In this document: in pieces, positions 18,301-27,102 of the stretch
Layout: each line of letters begins with the position of its first letter
How positions within the stretch are numbered: the first letter of the stretch is position 1
Assembly: GCA_035570055.1 (NCBI GenBank)
Contig: DATMLM010000009.1
Coordinates: 62,001 to 126,000 of the forward strand
DNA length: 64,000 nt
Source: DASRDS01 sp035570055
GTDB lineage: Bacteria > Gemmatimonadota > Gemmatimonadetes > Gemmatimonadales > Gemmatimonadaceae
Direction: 5' to 3'
Notes under the pieces: generated by a model
What the model was told of the DNA's origin: nothing
The model's input: the letters and a program-made list of their open reading frames with translations, nothing else
Databases searched by the model: none
Program-made: the position numbers and the translations under genes

Positions 18301-18882
18301 ATGATGAGAGTATTCCCCATGTCCGACGACGCGACGTTCGAGCAGCAGGCCCTCCGCTGCCTCGATGATGTGTTTCGGTTTTCGATGTCGCTGACGCATA
18401 ATCGCGATGACGCGCAGGATCTCGTGCAGGAGACGTTTCTTCGCGCCTACCGCTTTTGGCACACTTTCCAACCCGGCACTGATGCGAAACGGTGGCTGTT
18501 CACGATCTGTCATCACTGCTTTCTGCGGACCCGTCAACGCAAACGCCGGGTCGTCGAGGAGGATGCGACGCCCCTCGAGTCCATCGGGAACGTCGCTGCC
18601 GCGCCCCGCGGCAGGGCGATCGATGAGTATCTGCTCACCCGGATAGACCTCGGCGAGGTCCTGTGGGATGCCATCGATCGCCTCGCGGAGCCCTACCGAT
18701 CCGTCCTCATCTTGATCGATGTGCATCAGCAGCGCTATCAGGCCGCGGCCGAAATTCTGGGTATTCCCACCGGTACGGTGCGCTCGCGCTTGTTCCGTGC
18801 GCGTCGCCAGCTCCAGCCGGTACTCGAAGTGTACGCGCGTGATGCGGGTTTCTCGTTCACTGCCGCAGGAGGGATACGATGA
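18301..18882 (+). CDS. ECF-type RNA polymerase sigma factor, paralogue of 9,137-9,703
   Basis: 193 residues; ATG 18301 or ATG 18319 (MSDDATFEQQ) could be the start, the latter matching the paralogue. Region 2 shows FRFSMSLTHNRDDAQDLVQE and region 4 shows QRYQAAAEILGIPTGTVRSR. It lies five bases after the TolC-like gene, so it may be read through from the RND operon, and overlaps the DUF417 gene by four bases (ATGA). No anti-sigma factor is adjacent; the small membrane protein downstream could take that part, but this is speculation. Confidence 0.92.
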   Translation: MMRVFPMSDDATFEQQALRCLDDVFRFSMSLTHNRDDAQDLVQETFLRAYRFWHTFQPGTDAKRWLFTICHHCFLRTRQRKRRVVEEDATPLESIGNVAAAPRGRAIDEYLLTRIDLGEVLWDAIDRLAEPYRSVLILIDVHQQRYQAAAEILGIPTGTVRSRLFRARRQLQPVLEVYARDAGFSFTAAGGIR

Positions 18883-19433
18883 ACGCGATCAGACGGCCAT
18901 TGGCGCAGCTCCGCCTGTTCAGAGGCGACTGGGATTACCATCTCATTCGCGCCGCCCTGGTCATCACATTCTTCTTTTTCGGATACCAGAAATGGTTCTC
19001 GTACGAGGCGGAGACCTTGATCCCCTACATCAGCAATGGCCCGCTCATCTTCTGGTTGTACCCGGCGTTCGGGATCCGGGGCGCCGCGTGGATCCTCGGC
19101 GGCGCCGAATGGTTGTTCGGGACGCTGATGTTCCTCGGATTCTGGAACAAGTCACTCGGCGCCCGTGGCGCACTCGGCGCCTGCATCGGCTCCCTGGCGA
19201 CGCTCACGATGCTCGCGCGCATCCCCAATGCCTGGGACGCTGCCGTCGGCGGGTTTCCCGCCATGACCATCGTCGGCGCATTCGTGATGAAGGATCTCGT
19301 GCTGTTGGCCGCATCGTTCTATTTATTGAAGCAGGACGTGATGCGCGGGGCACGCAGCGAGGCGTGGCACCTGGTCCGCGCGAAACAGCGGGCGCAATCG
19401 GCGGCGGACCACGGACGGGGTACGGCGGCCTGA
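18879..19433 (+). CDS. DUF417 family membrane protein (YkgB-like)
   Basis: 184 residues with four hydrophobic segments (about 28-45, 55-80, 90-110, 130-150). The segment ALVITFFFFGYQKWFSYEAE and the phrase SNGPLIFWLYPAFG are typical of DUF417/YkgB. Relatives are small inner-membrane proteins, some linked to reactive-chlorine or oxidative stress. It starts inside the sigma-factor stop and is preceded by aggaggg, so it is translationally coupled to the sigma factor. Confidence 0.85.
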   Translation: MNAIRRPLAQLRLFRGDWDYHLIRAALVITFFFFGYQKWFSYEAETLIPYISNGPLIFWLYPAFGIRGAAWILGGAEWLFGTLMFLGFWNKSLGARGALGACIGSLATLTMLARIPNAWDAAVGGFPAMTIVGAFVMKDLVLLAASFYLLKQDVMRGARSEAWHLVRAKQRAQSAADHGRGTAA

Positions 19434-19494
19434 GACGGCACGCGAAATGCCTTTGCGCCGGCAGGCTGCATCCCCTTGTCCAGGAGGAGAAGTC

Positions 19495-19788
19495 GTGCCA
19501 CCCAAGAAAAAGGCTCGCGTCATTGACTTGAGGGAAGTCGAGAAGAAGATCGCCGAGTATAAGGAGCATGTTGAGCACGACCGACGCTACAAGACCGTGG
19601 TCAAGGAGCTCGATCAAGCTCGGCTCGCCATACGGAAGGGATTTGACCGCCTGCTGGAAGCCGTGACCAAACACGGCCGACCGAAGCCGGCGACGGCCAA
19701 ACGCACCAAGAAGCGCGTCGCGAAGAAAGTGACCGGGCGCAAGAGCGCTCGGAAGAAACCCGGCCGGCCGCGCCGCGTACGGAAGTGA
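19495..19788 (+). CDS. Small basic protein with helical N-terminus and Lys/Arg-rich tail
   Basis: 97 residues from GTG 19495, chosen because aggaggag lies just upstream; an in-frame ATG at 19447 has no ribosome site. The first 60 residues are charged and helical (DLREVEKKIAEYKEHVEH), and the last 35 are a Lys/Arg/Ala/Pro tail (KRVAKKVTGRKSARKKPGRP) like bacterial histone-H1-type DNA-binding tails. No family is firmly recognised. DNA or RNA binding is inferred from composition only. Confidence 0.6.
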   Translation: MPPKKKARVIDLREVEKKIAEYKEHVEHDRRYKTVVKELDQARLAIRKGFDRLLEAVTKHGRPKPATAKRTKKRVAKKVTGRKSARKKPGRPRRVRK

Positions 19789-19817
19789 GTCGGCACGGGT
19801 CGTGCCTTTAGGGAAGC

Positions 19818-20945
19818 ATGAGCGCATCGCCGCGAGCGCCCGACGTTCGCGAGACGTTGGAGGCTGCCCAAGCCCCGCTGACGCGATCCGTCGCACTGAT
19901 CGTCATCGCGACCATCATCGTCTTCGGCGCGCTCCACGTGGCGCGGGTGCTGTTCATTCCGCTCACCTGCGCGGTGCTGCTCAGTTTGGCCCTGAGCCCT
20001 CCCATTCGATTCCTGGCGCGATGGCACATCCCACCGCCGGCCGGGGCATTCCTGATCCTCGGCGTCTCGGCCGCCTGTTTGGCGTTCGCCCTCTCCCGCG
20101 TGGCCCCGGCCGCCCACGTCTGGCTCACCGAGGCCCCCGCGCGAGCGCAGGTAGCGGCGCGCCGACTGCAGGCCATCACCAAGCCGGTCGATCAAGTCAC
20201 GCGCGTCGTTGATCAAATCACGAGCGCGCGGAATGCGCCGACCAAGGGCGCAGTGGTCGTACAGCCATCACCAGCATCCACCGCGCTGTACGGAACGACC
20301 GGTGCGATCGCCTTGGGTCTTGGCGAAACGCTGATCTTGCTCTACGCGCTGCTCGCCGTTGGTGACCTCTTTCTGCAGAAGATCATCGAGGTCTTCCCAC
20401 GATTCGCGGATCGCGAGAAGGCGATTGCGATCTCGCGCGAGATGGAATCATCCATCTCCGGCTACCTGTTCGTGCTGACGGCGATCAACGTCACCGAAGG
20501 CGCGGCCGTCGCCGCGGGCCTCGCGGTGGTGGGCATGTCGAATCCCGTGTTGTGGGGGGCGTTGGTGGCGCTCGCCGAGTTCGTGCCGTATGTCGGGATG
20601 TTGAGCATGGTGGCACTCCTGACCGTCGCGGGCTTGTCGTCGTTCGACAGTACGTCGCATGCGCTGCTCGTGCCGGGAGTGTACGTCGTCATCAACGTGA
20701 TCCAAGCCAATGTGGCCACACCGCTCCTCATGAGTCGCCGGCTCACGCTCAATCCCGTCGTGATCTTCGTCTCACTGGCACTGTGGGGGTTCATCTGGGG
20801 CGTGCCGGGCGTGCTCCTGGCCGTGCCGATCCTCGCGACGTTTCGCATCCTCTGCGATCACGTCGAATCGCTCGCGGGCATTGGCGCGTTCCTCGGCGAA
20901 CGAGCGGAAAAAGAGCGGCGCAAGGTGCTGCGTTTCAACGTGTAG
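19818..20945 (+). CDS. AI-2E family transporter
   Basis: 375 residues with about eight hydrophobic segments. Typical family features are the N-terminal pair of helices (ALIVIATIIVFGALHVARVL), a periplasmic/cytosolic domain around 100-150, and the C-terminal block NPVVIFVSLALWGFIWGVPG followed by LLAVPILATFRILCDHVESL. Members export small molecules or ions (TqsA, PerM); the substrate here is unknown. The gene stands alone, ten bases before a convergent small gene. Confidence 0.9.
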   Translation: MSASPRAPDVRETLEAAQAPLTRSVALIVIATIIVFGALHVARVLFIPLTCAVLLSLALSPPIRFLARWHIPPPAGAFLILGVSAACLAFALSRVAPAAHVWLTEAPARAQVAARRLQAITKPVDQVTRVVDQITSARNAPTKGAVVVQPSPASTALYGTTGAIALGLGETLILLYALLAVGDLFLQKIIEVFPRFADREKAIAISREMESSISGYLFVLTAINVTEGAAVAAGLAVVGMSNPVLWGALVALAEFVPYVGMLSMVALLTVAGLSSFDSTSHALLVPGVYVVINVIQANVATPLLMSRRLTLNPVVIFVSLALWGFIWGVPGVLLAVPILATFRILCDHVESLAGIGAFLGERAEKERRKVLRFNV

Positions 20946-20954
20946 CCGCTGATG

Positions 20955-21113
20955 CTACCACCGCGTGCGGCCTCTGCCGAACAGCAGGTAGAGGATCACG
21001 ATCAACAGAATCAGATCGATGACGCCGCCGCCGTAATAGCCGACGCCGGGGCCCATGTAGTAGCCGCCGCCCCCGACGAGCAATAAGAGAAGGATCAAGA
21101 TGATGATCAGCAT
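20955..21113 (-). CDS. Small Gly/hydrophobic membrane protein (DUF3309-like)
   Basis: 52 residues from ATG 21113: MLIIILILLLLLVGGGGYYM, a Gly/Tyr-rich loop, a second hydrophobic stretch DLILLIVILYLLF and a basic end. The size, two helices and Gly-Tyr loop match DUF3309-type stress-associated proteins. Longer in-frame extension upstream lacks these features and is rejected. Confidence 0.65.
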   Translation of the reverse strand: MLIIILILLLLLVGGGGYYMGPGVGYYGGGVIDLILLIVILYLLFGRGRTRW

Positions 21114-21208
21114 GCCGTCAGTGTAGAGGCAAAGCTCGCGCCATCCGGCTCGGCACGTTTGCTGCCAATGCTGGAGAGAGGCACGTATCACCAGCAGCGG
21201 AGGGATGT

Positions 21209-21397
21209 ATGGCGGATCCAAAGAACACGTCAGGAAATCAGGGCGACAAAGGCGGTATGGGTGGTCAAAGCGGCAAGCCTGGGCAGAGCGGGGAGAAGGG
21301 CACGTGGAGCGAAGAGGACGAGATGGAGCAAGGTGGTAAGGGTCGCCAGCAAGGAAAGACCGGTGAGGGCAAGTCCGACCCGGGCGGAAAACACTAG
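21209..21397 (+). CDS. Small hydrophilic Gly/Lys-rich stress-type protein
   Basis: 62 residues, start ATG 21209 after gcggaggg. The composition is almost entirely Gly, Lys, Gln, Asp, Glu and Ser with repeated GGxxGK/GGQ units (GNQGDKGGMGGQSGKPGQSG), no hydrophobic core and no Cys. This resembles disordered, desiccation- or stress-induced KGG-type proteins. The function is inferred from composition only. A strong hairpin follows the stop. Confidence 0.6.
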   Translation: MADPKNTSGNQGDKGGMGGQSGKPGQSGEKGTWSEEDEMEQGGKGRQQGKTGEGKSDPGGKH

Positions 21398-21414
21398 AGG
21401 AGCGGCAGATGCTG

Positions 21415-21437
21415 ACGGGCCCGGCGAAAGGGCCCGT
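21415..21437 (+). terminator. Hairpin terminator after the stress-type gene
   Basis: Perfect 8-base arms acgggccc (21415-21422) and gggcccgt (21430-21437) around ggcgaaa, 17 bases after the stop at 21397. The T-tract is poor, so it may be an intrinsic terminator of weak type or an mRNA-stabilising hairpin. Confidence 0.6.
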
Positions 21438-21712
21438 TCGCATGTTGGTGCTGTTGATTGTGGGAATTGCAATCGCTGAGGCGATAGCGAGCTTTCGCGT
21501 GTCGGTCCACTCAGACGGTCAGCGAACTGTTCGGCCGGGCGGACCCATCGCAGATCGCGAACGGTCGTCGGAAGGCCGAACGCCGCCGCATCGAACGGCC
21601 GGTGATCATCCAATGGGATAGCGGGACTCGTTCCGTCCGCCGGATCGGCGCTGCGACAAACTCTCTGCTCGCCTCCATCGATGCTCCCCTGGTTTGCAAC
21701 CCTTTCCCACTT
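21438..21712. other. Stretch without a supported gene
   Basis: Together with the preceding hairpin this leaves about 315 bases between the genes at 21,209 and 21,713. Short open frames are present but show no ribosome site or recognisable protein. No repeat or promoter was convincing. Confidence 0.5.
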
Positions 21713-22108
21713 ATGAAAAACACCAAGACCACTATTGAGCAGGCGTATTCCGCATTCAACAAGCGTGACATCGACGGTGCACTGGCACTGATGACGGACG
21801 ACGTGAGCTGGCCCAAGGCGTCGGAGGGCGGCACGGTTGTCGGAAAAGAAGAGGTCCGTGCCTACTGGACTCGACAATGGGGCGAGTTCGATCCCCATGT
21901 CGAACCGCTTGCCATGGCCGAGGAAGACGGAGGCAAGACGCGGGTCAGGGTGCACCAACTCGTCAAGAGCCTTCAAGGGGATGTTCTATCGGACAGCGAA
22001 GTGCTGCACGTATTCACCATGAACAGCGGTCTTATCTCGGCGATGAACCTCGGGGACGAGGCCGATCCAACCGCTGGTCCGTATGCCGCATTCAAACATC
22101 GGCACTAG
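21713..22108 (+). CDS. NTF2-like/SnoaL-like protein
   Basis: 131 residues from ATG 21713 (MKNTKTTIEQAYSAFNKRDI). The N-terminal helix-turn pattern AYSAFNKRDIDGALALMTDD followed by VVGKEEVRAYWTRQW is the cone-shaped NTF2-like fold used by SnoaL-type small hydrolases, isomerases and binding proteins. No signal peptide is present. The ligand is unknown. It is a single gene converging on the lipoprotein gene 12 bases away. Confidence 0.8.
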   Translation: MKNTKTTIEQAYSAFNKRDIDGALALMTDDVSWPKASEGGTVVGKEEVRAYWTRQWGEFDPHVEPLAMAEEDGGKTRVRVHQLVKSLQGDVLSDSEVLHVFTMNSGLISAMNLGDEADPTAGPYAAFKHRH

Positions 22109-22120
22109 AGACGGTGGGCT

Positions 22121-22618
22121 TCACTTCGCCGCCGCTGCCAAACCATTCTGGAGCACATCCAACACTTTCTTGTATTCGTCGGTTGCTCCGCCTTGCACCG
22201 CGGCAACCATACTCGAAACTGGGGAACGGAGTCCTCCGCCGGTGTTCTCGAGCTGCTGCCATCCACCGGTCAGCATGACCCTGACCTGCGTTGAGCTCGC
22301 GCCAACCGGCTTGAACGGGGCTGTGCCTTCCTGCGTAATGTTGGCGTAGTTCTGCGTGGTGTCCGTCCACTGCTGGTAAAACACGAACAATCCCAATTTC
22401 GCGTCGGCCGAGCGAACGACGTAATCATTGTCCATCAGGACATCGATGACGTTGGGGAATACGGACTCGATCGGCGTCGCGATCACGCGGGTTTGAATGG
22501 CGCGAACCTGCGCCACCTGCTCTGGTGTCGGAGCTGGTTCCGACCGTACGACGACTGGCCGCGCGGAGGCACAGCCGGTCAGCATGCCTATCACGATCAC
22601 CCACAGCGCGCCTTTCAT
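22121..22618 (-). CDS. Hypothetical lipoprotein
   Basis: 165 residues with an N-terminal signal and lipobox (MKGALWVIVIGMLTGCASAR, Cys16). The start is supported by gaggaat six bases upstream. The mature part contains IESVFPNVIDVLMDNDYVVR, a pattern seen in small envelope lipoproteins that contain a BON-like or DUF4410-like alpha/beta fold, but no family is assigned firmly. Monocistronic. Confidence 0.7.
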   Translation of the reverse strand: MKGALWVIVIGMLTGCASARPVVVRSEPAPTPEQVAQVRAIQTRVIATPIESVFPNVIDVLMDNDYVVRSADAKLGLFVFYQQWTDTTQNYANITQEGTAPFKPVGASSTQVRVMLTGGWQQLENTGGGLRSPVSSMVAAVQGGATDEYKKVLDVLQNGLAAAAK

Positions 22619-22675
22619 AGATTCCTCGGTTGCGTTCGTCCATGTGACGCTCGCAAACCGCCGTCGTTAAGCTAC

Positions 22676-23476
22676 TCAGCCTCGGTGGCTGTGTTCTGCG
22701 TCGGGGAATGCCGAGGTGCGGACCTCCTCGGCGAACGTCGCGACTGCGTGGCGAACGGAAGCCCCGAGGTCCGCGTAACGCTTGACGAACTTGGCCTGGA
22801 AGCGCTCGTTGAGTCCGAGCATGTCGTGGAGCACGAGCACCTGTCCGTCGCAGCTCGGACCGGAGCCGATGCCGATCGTCGGAATCGTGACGCTCTCGGT
22901 CACACGCTGCGCGGCGCTGGTGGTCACGAACTCCAGCACGAGGGCGAACGCCCCGGCCTCTTCGAGCGCGCGCGCGTCGTCGACGAGTCGCTCGATCGCG
23001 TCGTCGCCCTTGCCCTGTAAGCGGATGCCCTGCACGTTGAGCGACTGGGGCGTGAGCCCAATGTGCCCCATCACCGGCACGCCCGCGGTGACGAGCGCCT
23101 GCACCGCGGGCGCAAACGCTCGCCCGCCTTCGAGCTTGACGGCGCCGGCTCCGGTGCGCTTGATGACGCGTCCGCCTTGCCGGGTCGCCTGGCGTGGCGA
23201 CACGTGATAGCTCATGAATGGGAGATCGACGACGACGAGCGCGTGCGCCGTGCCGCGTTGGACGTTCCGTCCGTGATAGATCATCTGGTTCACGGTGACC
23301 GGCACCGTCGACGGCTCCCCCGCCAGGACCGGGCCCACGGAGTCACCGACGAGGATCACGTCGACGCCCGCCTGGTCGACGAGCGATGCGAACAACGCGT
23401 CGTACGCGGTGATCATGACGATCTTCTTTCCCTCTCGCTTCATCCCCGCGAGATCGGCCGCCGTCACGCGAGCCAT
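22676..23476 (-). CDS. panB: 3-methyl-2-oxobutanoate hydroxymethyltransferase
   Basis: 266 residues, the usual length. PanB makes ketopantoate from 2-oxoisovalerate and methylenetetrahydrofolate, the first committed step of pantothenate and CoA synthesis, in the cytosol. Visible motifs are KIVMITAYDALFASLVDQ, LVGDSVGPVLAGEPSTVPVT with the Mg-binding Asp, and VKLEGG. The start overlaps the ferredoxin stop by one codon step (ATGA), so it is translated in an operon after P450 and ferredoxin. No other pan gene is in the window. The P450 context is unusual. Confidence 0.95.
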   Translation of the reverse strand: MARVTAADLAGMKREGKKIVMITAYDALFASLVDQAGVDVILVGDSVGPVLAGEPSTVPVTVNQMIYHGRNVQRGTAHALVVVDLPFMSYHVSPRQATRQGGRVIKRTGAGAVKLEGGRAFAPAVQALVTAGVPVMGHIGLTPQSLNVQGIRLQGKGDDAIERLVDDARALEEAGAFALVLEFVTTSAAQRVTESVTIPTIGIGSGPSCDGQVLVLHDMLGLNERFQAKFVKRYADLGASVRHAVATFAEEVRTSAFPDAEHSHRG

Positions 23477-23679
23477 CAGCCCTCCGTCACGGTGATGCGG
23501 ATCGCGCCCACCGGACAGCTTTCGGCCGCCCGGCGGATGACGGCCTCGCTGGCACCCGTGGGATCGATCACCTCCGACTGGCGATTGGCGTTATGCGCGA
23601 AGACCAATGGCGCGACGATGAGACACGTCCCGTTGCCGACGCAGAGGTCATGGTCTACCACAACGCGAAACGCTCGCAT
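23476..23679 (-). CDS. Three-cysteine ferredoxin ([3Fe-4S]-type) partner of P450
   Basis: 67 residues. The cluster ligands are Cys13, Cys19 and Cys55 (DLCVGNGTC and ESCPVGAI), with the second motif position occupied by a non-Cys residue. This is the pattern of [3Fe-4S] ferredoxins that donate electrons to bacterial cytochromes P450. It begins three bases after the P450 stop and overlaps panB by ATGA. No ferredoxin reductase is nearby. Confidence 0.9.
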   Translation of the reverse strand: MRAFRVVVDHDLCVGNGTCLIVAPLVFAHNANRQSEVIDPTGASEAVIRRAAESCPVGAIRITVTEG

Positions 23680-23682
23680 CGC

Positions 23683-24894
23683 TCATCTCCATCGCACAGG
23701 CAGCGACCGCAGAGATCGGAACTGAATGCTCGGTTCGTACTCGAGGCTCTGGGTGTCGAGCCTCATCCCGGGCAGGCGCTCCGCGAGGACTTGGAAGACT
23801 TCCTGGCCTTCGATGCGCGCCAGGGATGCGCCCAAGCAATAATGTATACCGGCCCCGAACGCGACATGCGGATTCGGCTGCCGGCTGATGTCGAAGGCGT
23901 CCGCGTTCGTGAATGCTGCCGGATCGCGATTCGCCGACGCGATCATCCAGCGAATCCGGTCGCCCCGGTGGATGAGCCGGCCACCCAACTCGACGTCGTC
24001 CGCGGCAATCCGCTGGGTGGATTTGACCGGCGGATCATAGCGCAGGCACTCCTCGGTCGCGAGGCGGGCGTGCCGCGGTGGATCGCTGACCAGCCGCGCC
24101 CACTGATCCGGGTGTTTGAGAAAGGCGAGGACGCCATTGCAGATGAGATTCATGGTCGTCTCATGCCCGGCGAACAAGAGCAGCGCGGCGTTGACCAGCA
24201 CCTGGTGACGGTTGAACACGCCGGCCTGCTCGCCACCAGCGAGCACCGACAGGAAATCCGTGGTCGGTTCGGTCATCCGCTGGTCGACCATTGGCGACAC
24301 GTAGTCGATCATGCCGCGAATGCCTTCCGTGAGCGGTCGCAACCGATACGGCTCGCCCCGATTGATGTAGAGGAGCTTGTCCGCCAGCGCGCGCAGATGG
24401 TCGCGGTCGTGCTCCGGAACTCCCATCATCTGGGCGATCACCCGGACCGGCAGCGGCGCCGCGAGGTCCCGGTGTACGTCCATCCGCCCCTCGGCTTCGA
24501 CCGCATCGAGCAGCTCCGTGACCGCCGCGCGCACGAATGGCCGCCACGACTCCATCGCCCCTGGAGTGAAGTACTCGTGCACCACCTGCCGCATGGCGGC
24601 GTGCAGGGGACGGTCTTGCTCGACCAGCTGATCGCCGCGGAACGACTGCACGCCGGAGAGCAACGGCAGGTCCGCCGCGTCGACCGGTGGATACGGCTGA
24701 CGCTGGTCGGTCCGGATGACGGCGGAGGAGAATCGTTCGTGGTTGCGCACCATCCACACGACGTCGTCATACCGCGTGACGACCCAGAGCTGGAACGGCG
24801 CGTTCCAGTGCACCGGGTCCTCGTCTCGCAGGCGTGCGAACAACGGATAGGGGTCGGCGATCACGGCCGGATCGAACAGCGCGTCGAGGTCCAT
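23683..24894 (-). CDS. Cytochrome P450 (bacterial class I, soluble)
   Basis: 403 residues, full length, without membrane anchor. The I-helix oxygen motif is LLFAGHETTMNLICNG, the K-helix ExxR lies in ATEECLRYDPPV, and the haem loop is FGAGIHYCLGASLARIE with the ligand Cys. It monooxygenates an unknown substrate using electrons from the ferredoxin three bases downstream. Transcribed divergently from a LysR regulator 47 bases away, which is the likely controller. Confidence 0.95.
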   Translation of the reverse strand: MDLDALFDPAVIADPYPLFARLRDEDPVHWNAPFQLWVVTRYDDVVWMVRNHERFSSAVIRTDQRQPYPPVDAADLPLLSGVQSFRGDQLVEQDRPLHAAMRQVVHEYFTPGAMESWRPFVRAAVTELLDAVEAEGRMDVHRDLAAPLPVRVIAQMMGVPEHDRDHLRALADKLLYINRGEPYRLRPLTEGIRGMIDYVSPMVDQRMTEPTTDFLSVLAGGEQAGVFNRHQVLVNAALLLFAGHETTMNLICNGVLAFLKHPDQWARLVSDPPRHARLATEECLRYDPPVKSTQRIAADDVELGGRLIHRGDRIRWMIASANRDPAAFTNADAFDISRQPNPHVAFGAGIHYCLGASLARIEGQEVFQVLAERLPGMRLDTQSLEYEPSIQFRSLRSLPVRWR

Positions 24895-24929
24895 CGACCC
24901 CTAGAATGGGTGCGGAACCGCCTATTCGC

Positions 24930-24940
24930 CAATATTATTG
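24930..24940. promoter_or_regulatory. AT-rich palindrome in the P450/LysR divergent promoter
   Basis: CAATA-T-TATTG is a perfect 5-base palindrome about a central T, in an otherwise GC-rich 47-base gap. On the plus strand TATTAT (24933-24938) could be the -10 for the LysR gene. Placement and symmetry fit a LysR-type operator; that is inference. Confidence 0.4.
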
Positions 24941-24941
24941 C

Positions 24942-25865
24942 ATGCCGACTACCGATACGCATGACATCTGGATGCACATCACCCTCCGTCACCTGCGCTA
25001 TTTCGTGGCGGTGGCGGAGGAGCTCCACTTCAGCCGGGCCGCGCGCCGGCTGAACGTCTCGCAACCGCCCCTGAGTCAGCAGATCCGGCAGCTCGAGGAC
25101 ATCGTCGGCTCCGCGCTCTTCGTCCGCACGAGCCGGCGCGTGCAACTCACGTCAGCCGGGCTGGCGTTTCTGGACGGCACCCGGCGGTCGCTGGCCGAGG
25201 TCGCGCGCACGTTGGCCGCGGCGCAGCACGCGGCGCATGGGGAGCGGGACATGCTGCGCGTTGGCTTCACCGACTCGGCGGCCCTGGGCGGACTCGTCGA
25301 GATCCTGCGCACCTACCGCGTGGCGTATCCGGACGTGCACCTCGATCTCATCGAGGGCACGAGTCAGGCCCAGCTCGATGCGTTGGAGCGGGATACCGTC
25401 GATGTGGCGCTCGTGCGTGGCCCGGTCGCGTCGGTCACCGCGCGGACGATCATCGTGCGACGGGAGCCGTTCGAGGCTGCGGTCCCCGCCGACCATCCGT
25501 TGGCGAAGCGCCGCATCGTCCCACTGGCCGCGCTGCGCGGGCAGCCGTTCGTGCTCTTTCCCCGCCACCTCGCGCCGGCCTTTCACGACGTCGTCACCGC
25601 GATGTGCCGGCGCGCCGGCTTCTCGCCCGAGGTGCGCCACGAGAGCGCGGACTACCAAACGATGTTGAGCCTCGTCGCGGCCGGCCTCGGCGTCACGATC
25701 GTGCCGGCCTCCGTGAGGAACTTGGGGCGCATTGGCGTCGAGTTCCGGCCCCTCGCCGGACCGAAGGTGATGGCGGAGCTCGCCCTCATGTACCGCCCGG
25801 CCCGTCTGTCGCGCGCGCTGGAGGCGTTCATCGCGATCGCGAGCATGGCGCCTGGTAAGAAATGA
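24942..25865 (+). CDS. LysR-family transcriptional regulator
   Basis: 307 residues from ATG 24942, or 297 from ATG 24972 (MHITLRHLRYFVAVAEE), the latter fitting the family better. The N-terminal winged HTH is HFSRAARRLNVSQPPLSQQI followed by the dimer helix. The C-terminal substrate-binding domain (about 95-300) includes LRVGFTDSAALGGLVEIL. The family binds an effector between two lobes to activate a divergent operon. The neighbour to control is the P450-ferredoxin-panB operon. Confidence 0.93.
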   Translation: MPTTDTHDIWMHITLRHLRYFVAVAEELHFSRAARRLNVSQPPLSQQIRQLEDIVGSALFVRTSRRVQLTSAGLAFLDGTRRSLAEVARTLAAAQHAAHGERDMLRVGFTDSAALGGLVEILRTYRVAYPDVHLDLIEGTSQAQLDALERDTVDVALVRGPVASVTARTIIVRREPFEAAVPADHPLAKRRIVPLAALRGQPFVLFPRHLAPAFHDVVTAMCRRAGFSPEVRHESADYQTMLSLVAAGLGVTIVPASVRNLGRIGVEFRPLAGPKVMAELALMYRPARLSRALEAFIAIASMAPGKK

Positions 25866-25959
25866 GCCTGAGGCCTGGAGCCGAGCCATACGAAAATCGT
25901 CTGGCCCACTGCATAACATCGTATTGGACATCTGGACGCGCGTCGGCCATCGTGGGCAC

Positions 25960-27096
25960 ATGTTGCGCACCGTGCTCCTTGTCCTGGCCATCGCCCAGGT
26001 ACCCCGCATCGTGCCGGCGCAGTTATCGCCGCGACAAGCGCGCGTGGAAATCGTCGCACCAGTGGCGCCACGGCCAGTCGTCGCCGCCGGCAAGCGCGTC
26101 CTCGTCTATGAACTGCACGTCACGAACCTGGGCCGTAGTCCGCTCGCGTTTCGGGAGATCGACGTCTGGGATGGCGGCGGCAAGGCCGTGTCCCTCGCGG
26201 CATACCGCGATACGGCGCTGGCGCACACGCTCGAACCCGGTGGCGTGACGGACACTGTGAACCCGACACGGCTCAATCCAGGATCCCGAACAATCGTGTT
26301 CTTGTGGGTCGAGTTGCCGCTCGATCCTCCAGTCCCGACGCGGCTCCGGCATCGGCTGCTGTTCGATGTGCCCGATACGGCCGACGTCCGGCGCGAGGCG
26401 GGTACGCAGCAGGCGATCGATAGTGTGTTCGTGCCTGTTTCGAGCGAGTTGGTACCCGTCCTGCGCGCCCCGCTCGGGTCGGGTGAATGGCTGGCCGGAA
26501 GCTCTCCATCCAACACGTCGGATCATCGTCGTTCGCTGACGGCCATCGATGGGCACGCGTACATTGCGCAACGCTTCGCCATCGATTGGCAATTGATCGG
26601 CAAGAACGGGAACGTGTATCACGATGATGAGCACCGGAACGAGAACTTCTGGAGTTTCGGCCAACCGGTTCACTCGGTCGCGCCCGGCGACGTGGTCGCG
26701 ATCCTCGACAGCATTCCGGATAACACGCCGCACTCTCCGCTTCCACGGTTCACGACGCGGACGCTCGCGGGCAACTTCGTCATCATCCAGATCGGGCCAC
26801 GTCGGTATGCGACGTACGCGCACTTGCAGCACGGGAGCGTGCGCGTGCACGTGCATCAACACGTGACCCGCGGCGAGGTGATCGGTCTGCTCGGCAATTC
26901 CGGGCAAGCCACCGGCCCCCACCTACATTTTCAGGTGACCGATGGCCCATCGGTGCTGGGCTCTGAGGGCATCCCGTACGTACTGGAGTCGTTCAACTTC
27001 CTCGGCTCGGCGAACGACTTCGAGGAGGACAAGCATCCCACGGTCCCCCGCTCGCACGAGCTCCCATCGCAGGAGGCGGTGGTCGGTCTGCCTTAA
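25960..27096 (+). CDS. Exported M23-family peptidase-like protein
   Basis: 378 residues from ATG 25960 (MLRTVLLVLAIAQVPRIVPA, signal peptide). The N-terminal half is a beta-sandwich-like domain (ELHVTNLGRSPLAFREIDVW). The C-terminal half is LytM/M23 (about 190-360), with QRFAIDWQLIG carrying the metal-binding Asp and QATGPHLHFQVTDG carrying the HLH ligand pair. M23 enzymes cut peptidoglycan cross-bridges. The usual first His is replaced by Arg in QRFAID, so it may be inactive or use a variant ligand. It converges on the next gene with a six-base gap. Confidence 0.82.
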   Translation: MLRTVLLVLAIAQVPRIVPAQLSPRQARVEIVAPVAPRPVVAAGKRVLVYELHVTNLGRSPLAFREIDVWDGGGKAVSLAAYRDTALAHTLEPGGVTDTVNPTRLNPGSRTIVFLWVELPLDPPVPTRLRHRLLFDVPDTADVRREAGTQQAIDSVFVPVSSELVPVLRAPLGSGEWLAGSSPSNTSDHRRSLTAIDGHAYIAQRFAIDWQLIGKNGNVYHDDEHRNENFWSFGQPVHSVAPGDVVAILDSIPDNTPHSPLPRFTTRTLAGNFVIIQIGPRRYATYAHLQHGSVRVHVHQHVTRGEVIGLLGNSGQATGPHLHFQVTDGPSVLGSEGIPYVLESFNFLGSANDFEEDKHPTVPRSHELPSQEAVVGLP

Positions 27097-27102
27097 GTGA
27101 AG

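Noticed and set aside
23593..25053. Plus-strand 486-codon frame across ferredoxin and P450
   Set aside because: Antisense to genes with clear haem and Fe-S motifs.
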